A stretch of 42,873 nt of DNA from Lachnospiraceae bacterium (GTDB lineage: Bacteria > Bacillota > Clostridia > Lachnospirales > Lachnospiraceae). Numbering within the stretch: position 1 is the stretch's first letter; every line of letters starts with the position of its first letter. The stretch covers positions 1 through 42,873 of the forward strand of contig JAFQOE010000042.1 of NCBI GenBank assembly GCA_017395635.1, in the 5' to 3' direction. The notes beneath the pieces were generated by a model. It was given only the letters and a program-made list of their open reading frames with translations, ran no database searches and was not told the DNA's origin. Below, piece after piece: positions 8,802 to 18,295 of the stretch. A program made the position numbers and the translations under genes.

Positions 8802-10004
8802 TTATTCGTTACCTTTCTTCTTTCCTTTACCAAGCAGCTTGCTAATACAGCTTGATAATCTCCAAATAATCTTATAACGTTTTGTATTCTTGATATGAAT
8901 TAATTCCTTTTCTTTTTTCTGTAAACGCTCAATTTCCTTTTGAAGTTTTGCATTCTCTTTATTTTGTTCCTTAATGGTTGCATTCTTTCGGGCTATCGTA
9001 TCTCTATATTCTATAGTTTTGGTAAGTAAATATTCTTGAGATGAATATTTCATCAGATAGCACAAGTTTTGATACTCTAATTTACTGAAATAATATTCTT
9101 CATCATGAAGAAAAAACTCCAATTTTTCAAAACCTTCTGATTTCATTTTGTCATACAATTCACAAAATGCATTCAAATCACTTTGTATATGAAGACTATA
9201 CAGTAATAAATTCAAAATCTTATTATCCAAAGCCTGGCGAACAAAATCATCTTCTAACAATTCTTTTTCTTGTAAAGTATCCTTCACTTTAAGCATTGCC
9301 TGATAGGAGCATAGCGGAGTTTCCGAATACTTTGCTGTCAAGTTATGCTCCTGATTCACCTTGTAATGTACCAAACGTTCTTTTACAACTGTAATTCGCT
9401 CTGCCAACATCAAACACATAATCGAAAAGTACTGATCATTGGCTCTGTCAATTTCTTGAAACAAAATCTGATTGTGCAACATAAATTCGCGCTTTATCAT
9501 TTTGTTCCATGGTGCACTATTCGTAAAGTATAAAATATACTTCCCTATCGTTTTTCTTGAAAAAGGCAGATTGTCAGGAATCAACTTTCTGCGTAAATAC
9601 TGTGGCTTTACTATACACTTGCCATTAACCACATTAAACTGATCTGCATCACATACACAAACATCTGCATCCTTATTCTTGGCTTCTATATATAACTTTT
9701 CTATCAAATCCCTTTCATACAAATCATCACTATCTAAAAACAAAAGATATTCCCCTGTTGCATACCGAAAGCCAAGATTTCTTGCAGCACCTGCATTAGA
9801 CTTCTTCTGTTTGTAAACAGATATTCGATTGTCCTCTTTTGAAAATGCCATCAACTTATTATAAGTATCATCTGTCGAATCATCATCCACACAAATAATT
9901 TCAATATCATGAAGAGTTTGAGTCATCAAAGCATTCATAGTAGCATCAGCATACTCTTCTCCATTGTAAAACGGTATAATCACTGAAACCTTAACATTCC
10001 TCAT
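8802..10004 (-). CDS. Family 2 glycosyltransferase with C-terminal coiled coil
   Basis: This 400-residue protein carries a GT-A domain of family GT2 at its N-terminus: VSVIIPFYNGEEY, the nucleotide-binding acidic cluster VDDDSTDDT (39-47), NAGAARNLGF, and the metal-binding DSDD (91-94). The middle part (150-330) is helical with no recognised motif. Residues about 335-375 are rich in Lys and Glu with heptad-like spacing (ENAKLQKEIERLQKKEKEL), a likely coiled coil for oligomerisation or partner binding. Its start overlaps the upstream TagB-like gene stop as ATGA. It probably adds a sugar to the wall polymer; donor unknown. Confidence 0.85.
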   Translation of the reverse strand: MRNVKVSVIIPFYNGEEYADATMNALMTQTLHDIEIICVDDDSTDDTYNKLMAFSKEDNRISVYKQKKSNAGAARNLGFRYATGEYLLFLDSDDLYERDLIEKLYIEAKNKDADVCVCDADQFNVVNGKCIVKPQYLRRKLIPDNLPFSRKTIGKYILYFTNSAPWNKMIKREFMLHNQILFQEIDRANDQYFSIMCLMLAERITVVKERLVHYKVNQEHNLTAKYSETPLCSYQAMLKVKDTLQEKELLEDDFVRQALDNKILNLLLYSLHIQSDLNAFCELYDKMKSEGFEKLEFFLHDEEYYFSKLEYQNLCYLMKYSSQEYLLTKTIEYRDTIARKNATIKEQNKENAKLQKEIERLQKKEKELIHIKNTKRYKIIWRLSSCISKLLGKGKKKGNE

Positions 10005-11230
10005 AACCTCTTCTCGCTTTCCTTCTCTATTCTCTTAGCAATTTGTCTACAACACTTACCCTGTTCATAACTGCCTAGCTTATTTAAGTGATCCTCGATA
10101 TTAACATACGTTGTAGTATCATCATATTCTTTCACATATTCAATTAAATCATCTAAAGTATCAGCCTGGTCAAACGGCCACTCATCTAATCCAACATAAA
10201 AACCGGTTCTTTCCGTATATTCTTCTTTGTCAGGAACGAACAAAAAACATGGACGTTTCAAAAGCATGTAATCCCACACACATGAAGAATAGTCTGTAAT
10301 CAAAATATCTGTCGCACATAAAAGTTCCTGCATGTCCGGATAATCCAACACGTCAATGATATGCTCTCCTTTTACCTTTACATTCATATCATCATCTTGA
10401 TAGCGATGATAACGATTGAAAAAGTACCACTGTATAGGCTCTGTTTCAGTAAGAGAACCGTGTTCCACACCTAACAGTTTGCTTAGTGTCATACCGTCCA
10501 AATCATTCAATTCTTCTAACAACTTATCGCTATCCAATTCCACCGATATAGATGGTTTTCGATAAGTCGGTGCATACATCACAATACGACCATTGTCAGG
10601 GATATGATAATGTGCTTTCACTTTTGCCATAGCCTCACCCATTTCACCCTTAACCATTTTATCATTCCGCGGTGTCCCTTCTCTCAAGATATCACCCTTA
10701 TATCGATAGGTTGTCTTAATCATCTGTTCTTCCTGAGTCCTACAGCTTGCAAGAAACAAATCAATATTATTCGCACAAAATTCTGCTCTTTTTCTGGTTG
10801 CCCAGTCTGCACTCGGTGTTTCATTTTCAACCTTCTTATATGCACCTCCACCATGCCATGTATTAATGACATACTGTTTTTTTCGAAACGGAAACCATGG
10901 TGCATAAGAACCATTGGTAACAATAATTTTAGAAGTCAATAACATAGGAAAAGAAGAAACAGTAAAATGCTTACACAGCTTCACTCCTTCTTCTTCCAAA
11001 AATGAATATTTAGCCTTGTCACTTACTACCCATACATATTCATACTGTCCAGGACAATTGTCTCGCAAATATTCATACAAATACTTGGGATTACAGGAGT
11101 AATCATAGCTATTCCCTCCTGTAAGCCCTGTAAATAGTATTCGATTTTTCTTAATCGGTAATAATCGCAACGGTAAGGTTCCTACCCGTACCAATTCCGA
11201 AAAAACCACCTTCAAAAAATTCTTATTCAT
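10001..11230 (-). CDS. CDP-glycerol glycerophosphotransferase family protein (TagB-like)
   Basis: This 409-residue member of PF04464 is distinct from the other two in the locus. It carries NTWHGGGAYKK (His126), GTPRNDKM, MYAPTYRKP, a NRYHRYQDDD segment in place of the usual K-HP motif, ITDYSSCVWDYMLLKRP and TGFYVGL. The WHG form is the more classical version of the catalytic motif. A large insertion (about 225-270) sits between the APTYR and RYH motifs. A priming or side-chain role on the lipid-linked glycan is possible. The ATG at 11230 follows a GGGAG site and lies 38 bases after the sugar transferase stop. Confidence 0.85.
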   Translation of the reverse strand: MNKNFLKVVFSELVRVGTLPLRLLPIKKNRILFTGLTGGNSYDYSCNPKYLYEYLRDNCPGQYEYVWVVSDKAKYSFLEEEGVKLCKHFTVSSFPMLLTSKIIVTNGSYAPWFPFRKKQYVINTWHGGGAYKKVENETPSADWATRKRAEFCANNIDLFLASCRTQEEQMIKTTYRYKGDILREGTPRNDKMVKGEMGEAMAKVKAHYHIPDNGRIVMYAPTYRKPSISVELDSDKLLEELNDLDGMTLSKLLGVEHGSLTETEPIQWYFFNRYHRYQDDDMNVKVKGEHIIDVLDYPDMQELLCATDILITDYSSCVWDYMLLKRPCFLFVPDKEEYTERTGFYVGLDEWPFDQADTLDDLIEYVKEYDDTTTYVNIEDHLNKLGSYEQGKCCRQIAKRIEKESEKRL

Positions 11231-11267
11231 AATTAATTGGCTCCCTATATACTTTCGCCAAACTTCT

Positions 11268-12722
11268 CTAATTCACATTAGCATCTTCTGTATCCATCTC
11301 TTCTACATCGTTTTTCATTGCAGTAACTTGGTTTACATCCACACTCTCTGCGTTATTCTTCACAGCAGTAACTTGGTTTGCATCCACACCCTCTGTATTA
11401 TCTTTCTGGAACAAAATCTTAAATGTAAGGAATAACAGCTTAAGATCTAACCAAAACGAATAATTCTCAATATATGTCAAGTCTAGTTTCAACTTATCAT
11501 ATGGTGTCGTATTGTATTTACCATACACCTGTGCATATCCGGTAAGTCCTGCTTTCACCTTCAAGCGAAAGTCAAATTCAGGAATAACTTCTTTGTACTG
11601 CTGCGCAATTTCAGGACGTTCCGGTCTTGGTCCAACCAAAGACATATCCCCTCTAATAATGTTAATCAACTGCGGAAACTCATCAAAGTGAATTGCACGA
11701 AGCACTCGCCCAACCGGAGTAATACGATCATCATCCTTCTTGGCAAGCTGTGCACCTTTCTCCTCAGAGTCCATCTTCATGCTTCTAAATTTGTAAATGT
11801 TAAACACCTTTCCATCCACTGTTAATCGCGGTTGTTTGTAAAGCACCGGACCACCATCATATAGCTTAATCAAAAGAGCAATTAACAAAAACATAGGCAT
11901 TAGGATAATTGCAACAGGAATACATAACACCAAATCCAACAACCGTTTGAATATCAACTGTTCACCGGTTAATCCTTTATTGCGTGCCAGATATAGTGGC
12001 GTATCAAACAAATGAATACTATCTGCACCACGCAACAAAATGTCCGATATCTTTGGTGTTACATAAGTTCGTACCGACTCAATAAAGCAACGTTTCATAA
12101 TAATGTTACGCTCATAAGCCGGCATATCATAGATTACTACTGCCTCATAATCGGCAACCATATCACAAACATTTTCCAAACTCTCCACATTCAAATCTGC
12201 CAAATCACAGATTTCGTACTTATCTTTACGTGTGTGCATCTTGCTAATCATGTCACTTGGACTTCTATCATAAAATACAAGCAACATCTGTCTCGGCGGA
12301 TACAACACTTTGTAAATCCATCGGCAAATAAACACCCATAACAATATGGCTACAATCTGTACCAATGTCATCTTTATCAATGGGATAGTAGACATATATT
12401 TTCGAATAATTAAAACCATCTCAAAATAAGCTACCACATTGGTACATACTAAAGACAATATCTGAGAAAATAATACATCCATCAGGCGTAAGTATCCGAT
12501 ACGAAAACCACCATACATATTGGTTAACAAAAACAAAATCAATCCATAAATACCAATTACTGCCCAGTGCCCTCGTTGAGAAAACGGATTCTGTAATTGT
12601 ACATCATAAAATTGATACCATACAAAGGCATAGATTGCTACATGAATCCCAAGTAGTATAAATCCCTCGAAAAAACTGATTACTCTCTTAAATTTGTCTC
12701 TCTTTCTTACTTTGTTTCCCAT
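11268..12722 (-). CDS. Polyprenyl-phosphate sugar-1-phosphate transferase
   Basis: This 484-residue membrane enzyme of the bacterial sugar transferase family (PF02397, WbaP/CpsE type) loads a sugar-1-phosphate onto undecaprenyl phosphate to start the chain. Four hydrophobic helices (about 17-36, 52-70, 82-107, 117-138) precede a nucleotide-binding-like region, then a membrane hairpin and the catalytic domain from about 260: KRLLDLVLCIP, GPVLYKQPRLT, FNIYKFRSMK, IHFDEFPQLINIIRGDMSLVGPRPE and GLTGYAQVYG. The sugar cannot be read from sequence. The last 45 residues are a tandem repeat with unit about VDANQVTAVKNNAE. It starts 7 bases after the GH25 stop, so translation is probably coupled. Confidence 0.9.
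   Translation of the reverse strand: MGNKVRKRDKFKRVISFFEGFILLGIHVAIYAFVWYQFYDVQLQNPFSQRGHWAVIGIYGLILFLLTNMYGGFRIGYLRLMDVLFSQILSLVCTNVVAYFEMVLIIRKYMSTIPLIKMTLVQIVAILLWVFICRWIYKVLYPPRQMLLVFYDRSPSDMISKMHTRKDKYEICDLADLNVESLENVCDMVADYEAVVIYDMPAYERNIIMKRCFIESVRTYVTPKISDILLRGADSIHLFDTPLYLARNKGLTGEQLIFKRLLDLVLCIPVAIILMPMFLLIALLIKLYDGGPVLYKQPRLTVDGKVFNIYKFRSMKMDSEEKGAQLAKKDDDRITPVGRVLRAIHFDEFPQLINIIRGDMSLVGPRPERPEIAQQYKEVIPEFDFRLKVKAGLTGYAQVYGKYNTTPYDKLKLDLTYIENYSFWLDLKLLFLTFKILFQKDNTEGVDANQVTAVKNNAESVDVNQVTAMKNDVEEMDTEDANVN
11320..11409 (-). repeat. 45-bp tandem repeat encoding the tail of the sugar transferase
   Basis: GCAGTAACTTGGTTT recurs at 11320 and 11365 with a period of exactly 45 bases, i.e. 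15 residues. The two units translate to VDANQVTAVKNNAE and VDVNQVTAMKNDVE-like peptides, and a third degenerate unit follows to the C-terminus. Such in-frame repeats can change copy number by slippage. Confidence 0.75.
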
Positions 12723-12729
12723 GATTGAA

Positions 12730-14370
12730 TCACCACTTCTTCACTAACTGTCCTTTATCGTTAAACTTATACTTCTTGCCTTCGATTGTAATGGTCTTAC
12801 CGTAAACCATCTTACCACTGGACTTGAAATAATACTTCTTGCCTTTGTACTTAAGCCAACCTGTCTGCATTGTACCATTTGATTTGAAATAATACCTATT
12901 GTTTTTATAGGTTACCCAACCTTTTTTCATAACTCCATTGGAATCAAAATAATACTTCTTCTTGTTAATCTTTTTGATTCCTGTAACACGATAGCCATCG
13001 CCACCCACATAATATTTCTTGCCTTTGGTCTTAATCCACTTCATCTTTGCAATATCACCTGAGCTATAACGATAAAAGAATTTCCCTTCCGAATTCTTAT
13101 ACCAGCCTTTCTTAATTTTACAAGAACCATCTTCCCGGATTGTAACACCAGGCTCATCTGTGTTTGTCTGCATAACGCCTTCTGAATCCATAAGATAAAT
13201 CTTTCCATCTATCTTTGTAAAACCGGTTTGCATTTCACCATCATCATTAAAATAATATCTTTCATTGGAAATTGTTTTCCATCCTGTGCTGGCAGCACCA
13301 TTTCTCAAATAATATCGTTCACCGGCAATCGAAAACCATCCACTTTCCATTCGTTTCCCTTGATAATAATAATATAACTCATTATTCTCCTTATGCCAGC
13401 CATATTTCAAAGCATTGTTACGAGTATCCACAAGTTTGAAATAATCCTTGTATAAGAAATTCAAATCAACAGTATTCTCTGTGATACCACTCATTTTCTG
13501 AGTAGATGTTGCCTGCCACATTCCATAATTATATTCATTGCGGTCCGGTTCAACATATGTATATCTTGCATACCAAAACTCATAATCTTGTAGCTTTTCT
13601 GAATCCAAATAATTATTATACCAATTCTGATTGGTATAAAACATAGGTGTATATCCTGCTGCCGCAACTGTCTCCATAAAAGTTCTGGTCATTTCTGTCC
13701 TGGTAGCATTATCCGTTTTTTCTAAAATGAAAGCATCTTCTATGTCGTATGCTACCGGAAATGAAACATCTATTCCGTCCAACTTCTCAATCACATATTC
13801 CGCTTCTTTCTGCGCTTCCTTCGGAGTAGTTGCATAAGAATAGAAATAGATTCCAACCGGAATCCCTACACTCTGTGCACCTTGGACATAAGATGTAAAC
13901 TTCGGATCCATTACACAAGTCGAATTACCATAACGCCCTCTGCCATATCCCAGTCGCAACATAACAAAATCCACGCCAGCTTTTTTGATTTTGGTCCAAT
14001 TCACATTACCCTGCCATTGAGACATATCAATTCCTATTGTCATAACATCTGTGCTAAGGGTTGAAAGACATACTCCTGTCTTTTTCTTCTTGTTTCTTAA
14101 AATGCCACCCTTCGCCTCATTAAAATAATAATATCTTTTTTTGATTTTCTTCCACCCGGTAACTTTCTTACCGGATGCATTAACATAATAAGTATTATTC
14201 TTATCCTCAACCCAGGTAGAAGTTTGTTTCTTGCCATCGATATAATAGTATCCTTTAGACCAGCCATTCCTGCCTTCCGCATAAGTAGTAAGTTTACTAA
14301 CGGAGCAAGTTGCTAACACAATCGCTATACACACTATAATTCTAATATACCCTATCTTTAGCTTATTCAT
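12730..14370 (-). CDS. Secreted GH25 lysozyme with N- and C-terminal cell-wall-binding repeats
   Basis: This 546-residue exported protein has a signal peptide (1-31, hydrophobic IIVCIAIVLATC). Three GW...YYY-type wall-binding repeats follow (about 36-90), then a GH25 muramidase domain (about 110-320) with IGIDMSQWQG (Asp115) and VAYDIEDAF (Asp209 and Glu211, the catalytic pair). About ten more wall-binding repeats (330-546, pattern GWxxxxxxxYYFxxxGxMxT) complete it. It would cleave the MurNAc-GlcNAc bond in peptidoglycan while docked to a wall polymer. Its place inside the polymer operon suggests roles in wall remodelling or recognition of the polymer made here (inference). Start ATG after GGGAGGATAGA. 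Confidence 0.93.
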   Translation of the reverse strand: MNKLKIGYIRIIVCIAIVLATCSVSKLTTYAEGRNGWSKGYYYIDGKKQTSTWVEDKNNTYYVNASGKKVTGWKKIKKRYYYFNEAKGGILRNKKKKTGVCLSTLSTDVMTIGIDMSQWQGNVNWTKIKKAGVDFVMLRLGYGRGRYGNSTCVMDPKFTSYVQGAQSVGIPVGIYFYSYATTPKEAQKEAEYVIEKLDGIDVSFPVAYDIEDAFILEKTDNATRTEMTRTFMETVAAAGYTPMFYTNQNWYNNYLDSEKLQDYEFWYARYTYVEPDRNEYNYGMWQATSTQKMSGITENTVDLNFLYKDYFKLVDTRNNALKYGWHKENNELYYYYQGKRMESGWFSIAGERYYLRNGAASTGWKTISNERYYFNDDGEMQTGFTKIDGKIYLMDSEGVMQTNTDEPGVTIREDGSCKIKKGWYKNSEGKFFYRYSSGDIAKMKWIKTKGKKYYVGGDGYRVTGIKKINKKKYYFDSNGVMKKGWVTYKNNRYYFKSNGTMQTGWLKYKGKKYYFKSSGKMVYGKTITIEGKKYKFNDKGQLVKKW

Positions 14371-14394
14371 TCTATCCTCCCAGGCATTTGTCAG

Positions 14395-15747
14395 TTACGC
14401 CTCATGTCCTTTGGCTTTAATCACCTGAACCACTTCGTCTACATATTGTTTACACAGTTCATCCGTAGCAGCTTCAACCATCACACGGATAACTGGCTCT
14501 GTACCACTCTCACGAAGAAGAATTCTTCCATCTCCACCAAGTGCCTTCTCTACTTTTTCAACGGTTGCAATTACATCTTCATCCGCTCTTGCTTCCGGCT
14601 TACTCTTAACTCTCACATTCACTAATAACTGTGGATATATCTGCAAGTCTCTAAATAATTCTGATGCAGTAACCTTCTTCTCCAGCATCACTTCCATAAA
14701 CTTAATAGAAGTAAGCACACCATCACCAGTTGTTGCATACTTACTGAAAATGATATGACCACTCTGTTCTCCACCTAATGAATGACTATTCTCCATCATA
14801 TTCTCGAAAACATATTTGTCACCAACCGCAGTCTTTTCATATGCAATACCTTTTTTATCAAATGCTTTATATAATCCGAGATTTGACATGATTGTTGTAA
14901 CAACTGTATTGTTGTTAAGTTTTCCATTCTCCGCAAGATAACATCCGCAGGCATATAGAATCTTATCACCATCAATAATCTCACCGTTTTCATCTACTGC
15001 AAGACATCGATCCGCATCACCATCATAGGCAAATCCGATATCTAATTTTTTTTCTAACACGAGTTTTTGCAACTGTTCCATATGTGTAGAACCACAATTG
15101 TTGTTGATATTAGTTCCATCCGGCTCATTACTTACAACATATACCTTTGCACCTAGTGCTTCAAACACAGACTTTGCCACAGTTGAAGCAGCACCATTCG
15201 CACAGTCTAATCCAACACGTTTATTCTTATAAGAACGGGTTGCCAAGGTCATCAAATAACCGATATAGCGATTACGTCCCATAGAGTAATCCACGGTTCT
15301 ACCAATCTTTTCTCTTGTTGCAAGAGGAATCTCAGAAATTTCCCCGTCAATGTATGCTTCAATCTCATTCTCCACTTCAGCCTCTAACTTATAACCCTGT
15401 CCGTTAATGATTTTGATACCGTTATCATAATACGGATTGTGACTTGCGGAAATCATAATTCCACAATCAAATTCATCCAAACGAACAATGTAAGAAACAC
15501 TTGGTGTAGGGGTTACATGCATCAAATATACATCTGCACCACTGGCTGTCAATCCGGATACCAATGCATACTCAAACATATAAGAGGAACGTCTTGTATC
15601 TTTACCAATTACAACGGTTGCTTTTCCATCTTCATGGTTCTTTCCATAGTAATATCCAAGATACCTACCAACCTTATAAGCATGCTCTACTGTCAAATCT
15701 ACATTCGCTTCACCACGAAATCCATCTGTTCCAAAATATTTACCCAT
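14395..15747 (-). CDS. glmM: Phosphoglucosamine mutase
   Basis: This 450-residue enzyme converts glucosamine 6-phosphate to glucosamine 1-phosphate on the way to UDP-GlcNAc. It has the full GlmM motif set: GTDGFRG (6-12), the phosphoserine loop ISASHNP with Ser102, the metal loop DGDADRC, the sugar loop GGEQSGH and the phosphate-binding RESGTEPVIRVM. The length and Ser102 position match the family. It lies between dagK and the GH25 gene and starts with ATG after GGAGAAAAAA. It would supply precursor both for peptidoglycan and for the chain built by this operon. Confidence 0.95.
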   Translation of the reverse strand: MGKYFGTDGFRGEANVDLTVEHAYKVGRYLGYYYGKNHEDGKATVVIGKDTRRSSYMFEYALVSGLTASGADVYLMHVTPTPSVSYIVRLDEFDCGIMISASHNPYYDNGIKIINGQGYKLEAEVENEIEAYIDGEISEIPLATREKIGRTVDYSMGRNRYIGYLMTLATRSYKNKRVGLDCANGAASTVAKSVFEALGAKVYVVSNEPDGTNINNNCGSTHMEQLQKLVLEKKLDIGFAYDGDADRCLAVDENGEIIDGDKILYACGCYLAENGKLNNNTVVTTIMSNLGLYKAFDKKGIAYEKTAVGDKYVFENMMENSHSLGGEQSGHIIFSKYATTGDGVLTSIKFMEVMLEKKVTASELFRDLQIYPQLLVNVRVKSKPEARADEDVIATVEKVEKALGGDGRILLRESGTEPVIRVMVEAATDELCKQYVDEVVQVIKAKGHEA

Positions 15748-15770
15748 TTTTTTCTCCTTCCATACATATC

Positions 15771-16655
15771 CTACTTAAGCACTACACTTACTGCTCTATG
15801 ATGATTCAGCACCTCTGCATAAGTCACACTGCCGCCAAATTCACCATCCAGAGTCCAACTCACAGCTTCCGGACTTTCCACGATCAACTTCTCAGTCTTA
15901 AACTGGTACATATATTCCGGATTGAATTCACCCATCAGATATGCAGTTGCAGTAGCCTGCAAATCAATCGGATTCGTTGGATATTTTACTAAAAGTACTT
16001 CATACAAACCATCATCAAATTCAGCCAACTTTGCATTCGGAGTGGTAAATCCACCTACCGACAAAGAATTGGTAATCATACCAAGCATAAAATCATCCTC
16101 AATTACCTTGCCTTCATATTCAAACCTCATATGATAAGAATTCAAATTCGCAATACTCTTAATCCCTTCAAACACATATGCAGCATGCCCAAAGAAATTC
16201 TTATACTCTTGTGGTGTTGTGTAAGTTACATCTGCAAACGCACCAAATGCAGCAACATACACAAAAGAATCTCCATTAAATGAGCCAATGTCGATTGGCT
16301 TTGGTTGATATTTCACAATTCTCTTAGCGGCACGCATCGGATCTTTAGGGATTCCCAGACTTCTTGCAAAATCATTCGTCGTACCACATGGTATATATCC
16401 AATTGGAGTAGTACAACCACATTGCATACAACCGGTTACTACCTCATCTAACGTGCCATCGCCTCCGGCACACACAATCCTATCATATAACCATCCCTCT
16501 TCCGCAACAATACGAATTGCATCCGCTTTCGCCTGCGTAGGATACACCCTTACACTGTAACCATCTTTCACAAATAAATCCACGATCTCAAACAACTTAC
16601 TCTTAATGTGCTTCCGTCCTGCCGACGGATTCAAGATGAACAACAAACTCTTCAC
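15771..16655 (-). CDS. dagK: Diacylglycerol kinase family lipid kinase
   Basis: This roughly 294-residue soluble lipid kinase is of the YegS/BmrU/DgkB type. It shows FILNPSAGRK at the N-terminus, the ATP-binding CAGGDGTLDEVVTG, IPCGTTNDFARSLGIP, and the C-terminal GEFGGSVTY segment. DgkB-type enzymes recycle diacylglycerol to phosphatidate; in teichoic-acid makers this lipid is released when glycerophosphate is taken from phosphatidylglycerol. The start is uncertain: GTG at 16655 lies 11 bases after AGGAGG, whereas an earlier ATG at 16709 has no site. A promoter at 16783-16812 makes this the first gene of the wall-polymer operon. Confidence 0.85.
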   Translation of the reverse strand: MKSLLFILNPSAGRKHIKSKLFEIVDLFVKDGYSVRVYPTQAKADAIRIVAEEGWLYDRIVCAGGDGTLDEVVTGCMQCGCTTPIGYIPCGTTNDFARSLGIPKDPMRAAKRIVKYQPKPIDIGSFNGDSFVYVAAFGAFADVTYTTPQEYKNFFGHAAYVFEGIKSIANLNSYHMRFEYEGKVIEDDFMLGMITNSLSVGGFTTPNAKLAEFDDGLYEVLLVKYPTNPIDLQATATAYLMGEFNPEYMYQFKTEKLIVESPEAVSWTLDGEFGGSVTYAEVLNHHRAVSVVLK

Positions 16656-16782
16656 GAAAAACACAACCTCCTGGTAAATCATTCCATAAGAATTATTCGC
16701 AACTGCCACTTACTTTCGCAGTCACATACAAACTATCCTGTTGTTATATAATATGCGTCCAAACATCTACATATACTGTTTT

Positions 16783-16812
16783 ATTATACCCCAACACCAC
16801 TATATATGGCAA
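16783..16812 (-). promoter_or_regulatory. Promoter of the dagK-glmM-wall polymer operon
   Basis: Minus-strand TTGCCA (16807-16812) and TATAAT (16783-16788) are separated by 18 bases. The predicted start near 16776 gives a leader of about 120 bases before dagK, with no clear riboswitch fold seen. Confidence 0.6.
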
Positions 16813-16870
16813 GAATATTATGCGACATTCTGCCCACAGCGAATTGCACAAGCAATATTTTTACAACACA

Positions 16871-16911
16871 AGAAAGCAGAACCGCTGATCATTTCAACAG
16901 TTCTGCTTTCT
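16871..16911 (-). terminator. Terminator of the queD-queE-folE-queC operon
   Basis: A 12-bp perfect inverted repeat (AGAAAGCAGAAC at 16871-16882, GTTCTGCTTTCT at 16900-16911) begins 7 bases after the queC stop. It is followed on the minus strand by TGTGTTGTAAAAAT. The T-tract is weak but the position is right. Confidence 0.65.
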
Positions 16912-16917
16912 AATTAA

Positions 16918-17589
16918 TTACTTATATCTTTTCAAAAATTCCTCATACCCTTGTCTTCTAAGTTTGCAACTAGGACAATTTCCACAGCCATCTCCCTTTA
17001 TCCCATTATAACAGGTAAGCGTTCTTTCACGAATCATTTCAAGACCATTCAAATCATCCGCCAGCTTCCAAACATCAGCCTTATCAATCCACATAAGGGG
17101 TGTTTCAATACAAAATGTATAATCCATTGCCAAGTTTAATGTTGTAGCAAGTGACTGAATAAACACATCCCTACAATCCGGATACCCTGAAAAATCACTT
17201 TGTGAAACACCTGTTACCAAATCTGTAATCCCCCTCTGCTTTGCAAATACAGCAGCAAATGTAAGGAATAGCATGTTTCTTCCATCCACAACACTATTAG
17301 GTGCCCCTTCAAGGGGTGCATTTTCATCCACTTCAATGTCACTACGAGTCAGAGAATTCGGGGCTAGTTGATTCAGCAAAGCCATATCCATAACATACAA
17401 TTCCACCCCTAATCCATCTGTAATTTCTTTGGCACAGTCCAATTCTGCCTTGTGCTTTTGCCCATAATCAAAAGAGACTGCAACCACATTTTCATAACGA
17501 TTCAAAGCCCACAACAGACACGTGGTACTATCCTGTCCTCCACTAAATACAACGACCGCTTCCTTTTTGTTTCTTGTATTCATATTCAT
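16918..17589 (-). CDS. queC: 7-cyano-7-deazaguanine (preQ0) synthase
   Basis: This 223-residue ATP-dependent enzyme converts 7-carboxy-7-deazaguanine to preQ0. The ATP-pyrophosphatase P-loop is [11 protein letters not shown] (15-25). Other QueC marks are DYGQKH, the [13 protein letters not shown] segment, [14 protein letters not shown], and the zinc site near the C-terminus (TCYNG..., then [10 protein letters not shown]). The ATG at 17589 is 9 bases after GGAGG; an in-frame Met at 17598 touches that site and is too close. It is the last gene of the preQ0 operon, 76 bases after folE. Confidence 0.95.
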   Translation of the reverse strand: MNMNTRNKKEAVVVFSGGQDSTTCLLWALNRYENVVAVSFDYGQKHKAELDCAKEITDGLGVELYVMDMALLNQLAPNSLTRSDIEVDENAPLEGAPNSVVDGRNMLFLTFAAVFAKQRGITDLVTGVSQSDFSGYPDCRDVFIQSLATTLNLAMDYTFCIETPLMWIDKADVWKLADDLNGLEMIRERTLTCYNGIKGDGCGNCPSCKLRRQGYEEFLKRYK

Positions 17590-17665
17590 CGTAATCATCC
17601 TCCATACTACAACCATTCAAACCAAACCATGCAATTTACATAACATCACATATTCAACCCATCTT

Positions 17666-18244
17666 TTACTTAATCATAAACAACAATTTGTTCTGCAAAG
17701 CCATTTCCTTTTCAAATCTTCCACGGAAGGTTGTGGTCACTGTCTTAGCAGAAGGCTTTTTAATTCCTCTTGCGGTCATACAACTATGATTACCTTCAAT
17801 GTATACTGCCACATCAGGTGAACCCGTTGCCAGACTAATAACCTCCGCAATATCTGTTCCGATTCTTTCTTGGAGTTGCAGGCGTTTTGCCACCATATCC
17901 ACAATTCTTGCAATTTTACTAAGTCCAATCACTCGTCCCATTGGAATATAAGCAACCGTCACCTTCATGTCATACATCAAGGCCAAATGATGCTCACAAT
18001 AGGAAAAGACTTCTATGTCTTTCACCACAACCATATCTTCTTCACTTTTTGATGGCACTTCAAAACTTTTCGAAAACATTTCAGCAATTTCTGCATTGCT
18101 ATAATTCATGCCTTCAAAAACCTCTGCGTACATTCTTGCAACACGCTGTGGAGTATCCTTAATTCCTTCACGTTCCGGATCATCCCCTAATGCCACTAAT
18201 ATCCCTCTAATATGTTCTTCGATTGCCTTCTGGTCAATTGCCAT
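17666..18244 (-). CDS. folE: GTP cyclohydrolase I
   Basis: This 192-residue enzyme converts GTP to 7,8-dihydroneopterin triphosphate, the shared precursor of folate and of 7-deazaguanines. It has the zinc ligands Cys83 and His86 in SYCEHH and Cys155 in HSCMTARG, plus the core [17 protein letters not shown] and the family ends TPQRVARMY and [15 protein letters not shown]. Its position between queE and queC indicates dedication to preQ0 supply, though it may also feed folate synthesis. Start ATG after GGAGGAAGAAT. Confidence 0.95.
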   Translation of the reverse strand: MAIDQKAIEEHIRGILVALGDDPEREGIKDTPQRVARMYAEVFEGMNYSNAEIAEMFSKSFEVPSKSEEDMVVVKDIEVFSYCEHHLALMYDMKVTVAYIPMGRVIGLSKIARIVDMVAKRLQLQERIGTDIAEVISLATGSPDVAVYIEGNHSCMTARGIKKPSAKTVTTTFRGRFEKEMALQNKLLFMIK

Positions 18245-18295
18245 ATTCTTCCTCCAATTCTACTCCATGCTTTCGCCATTCTTCATATCCATACA

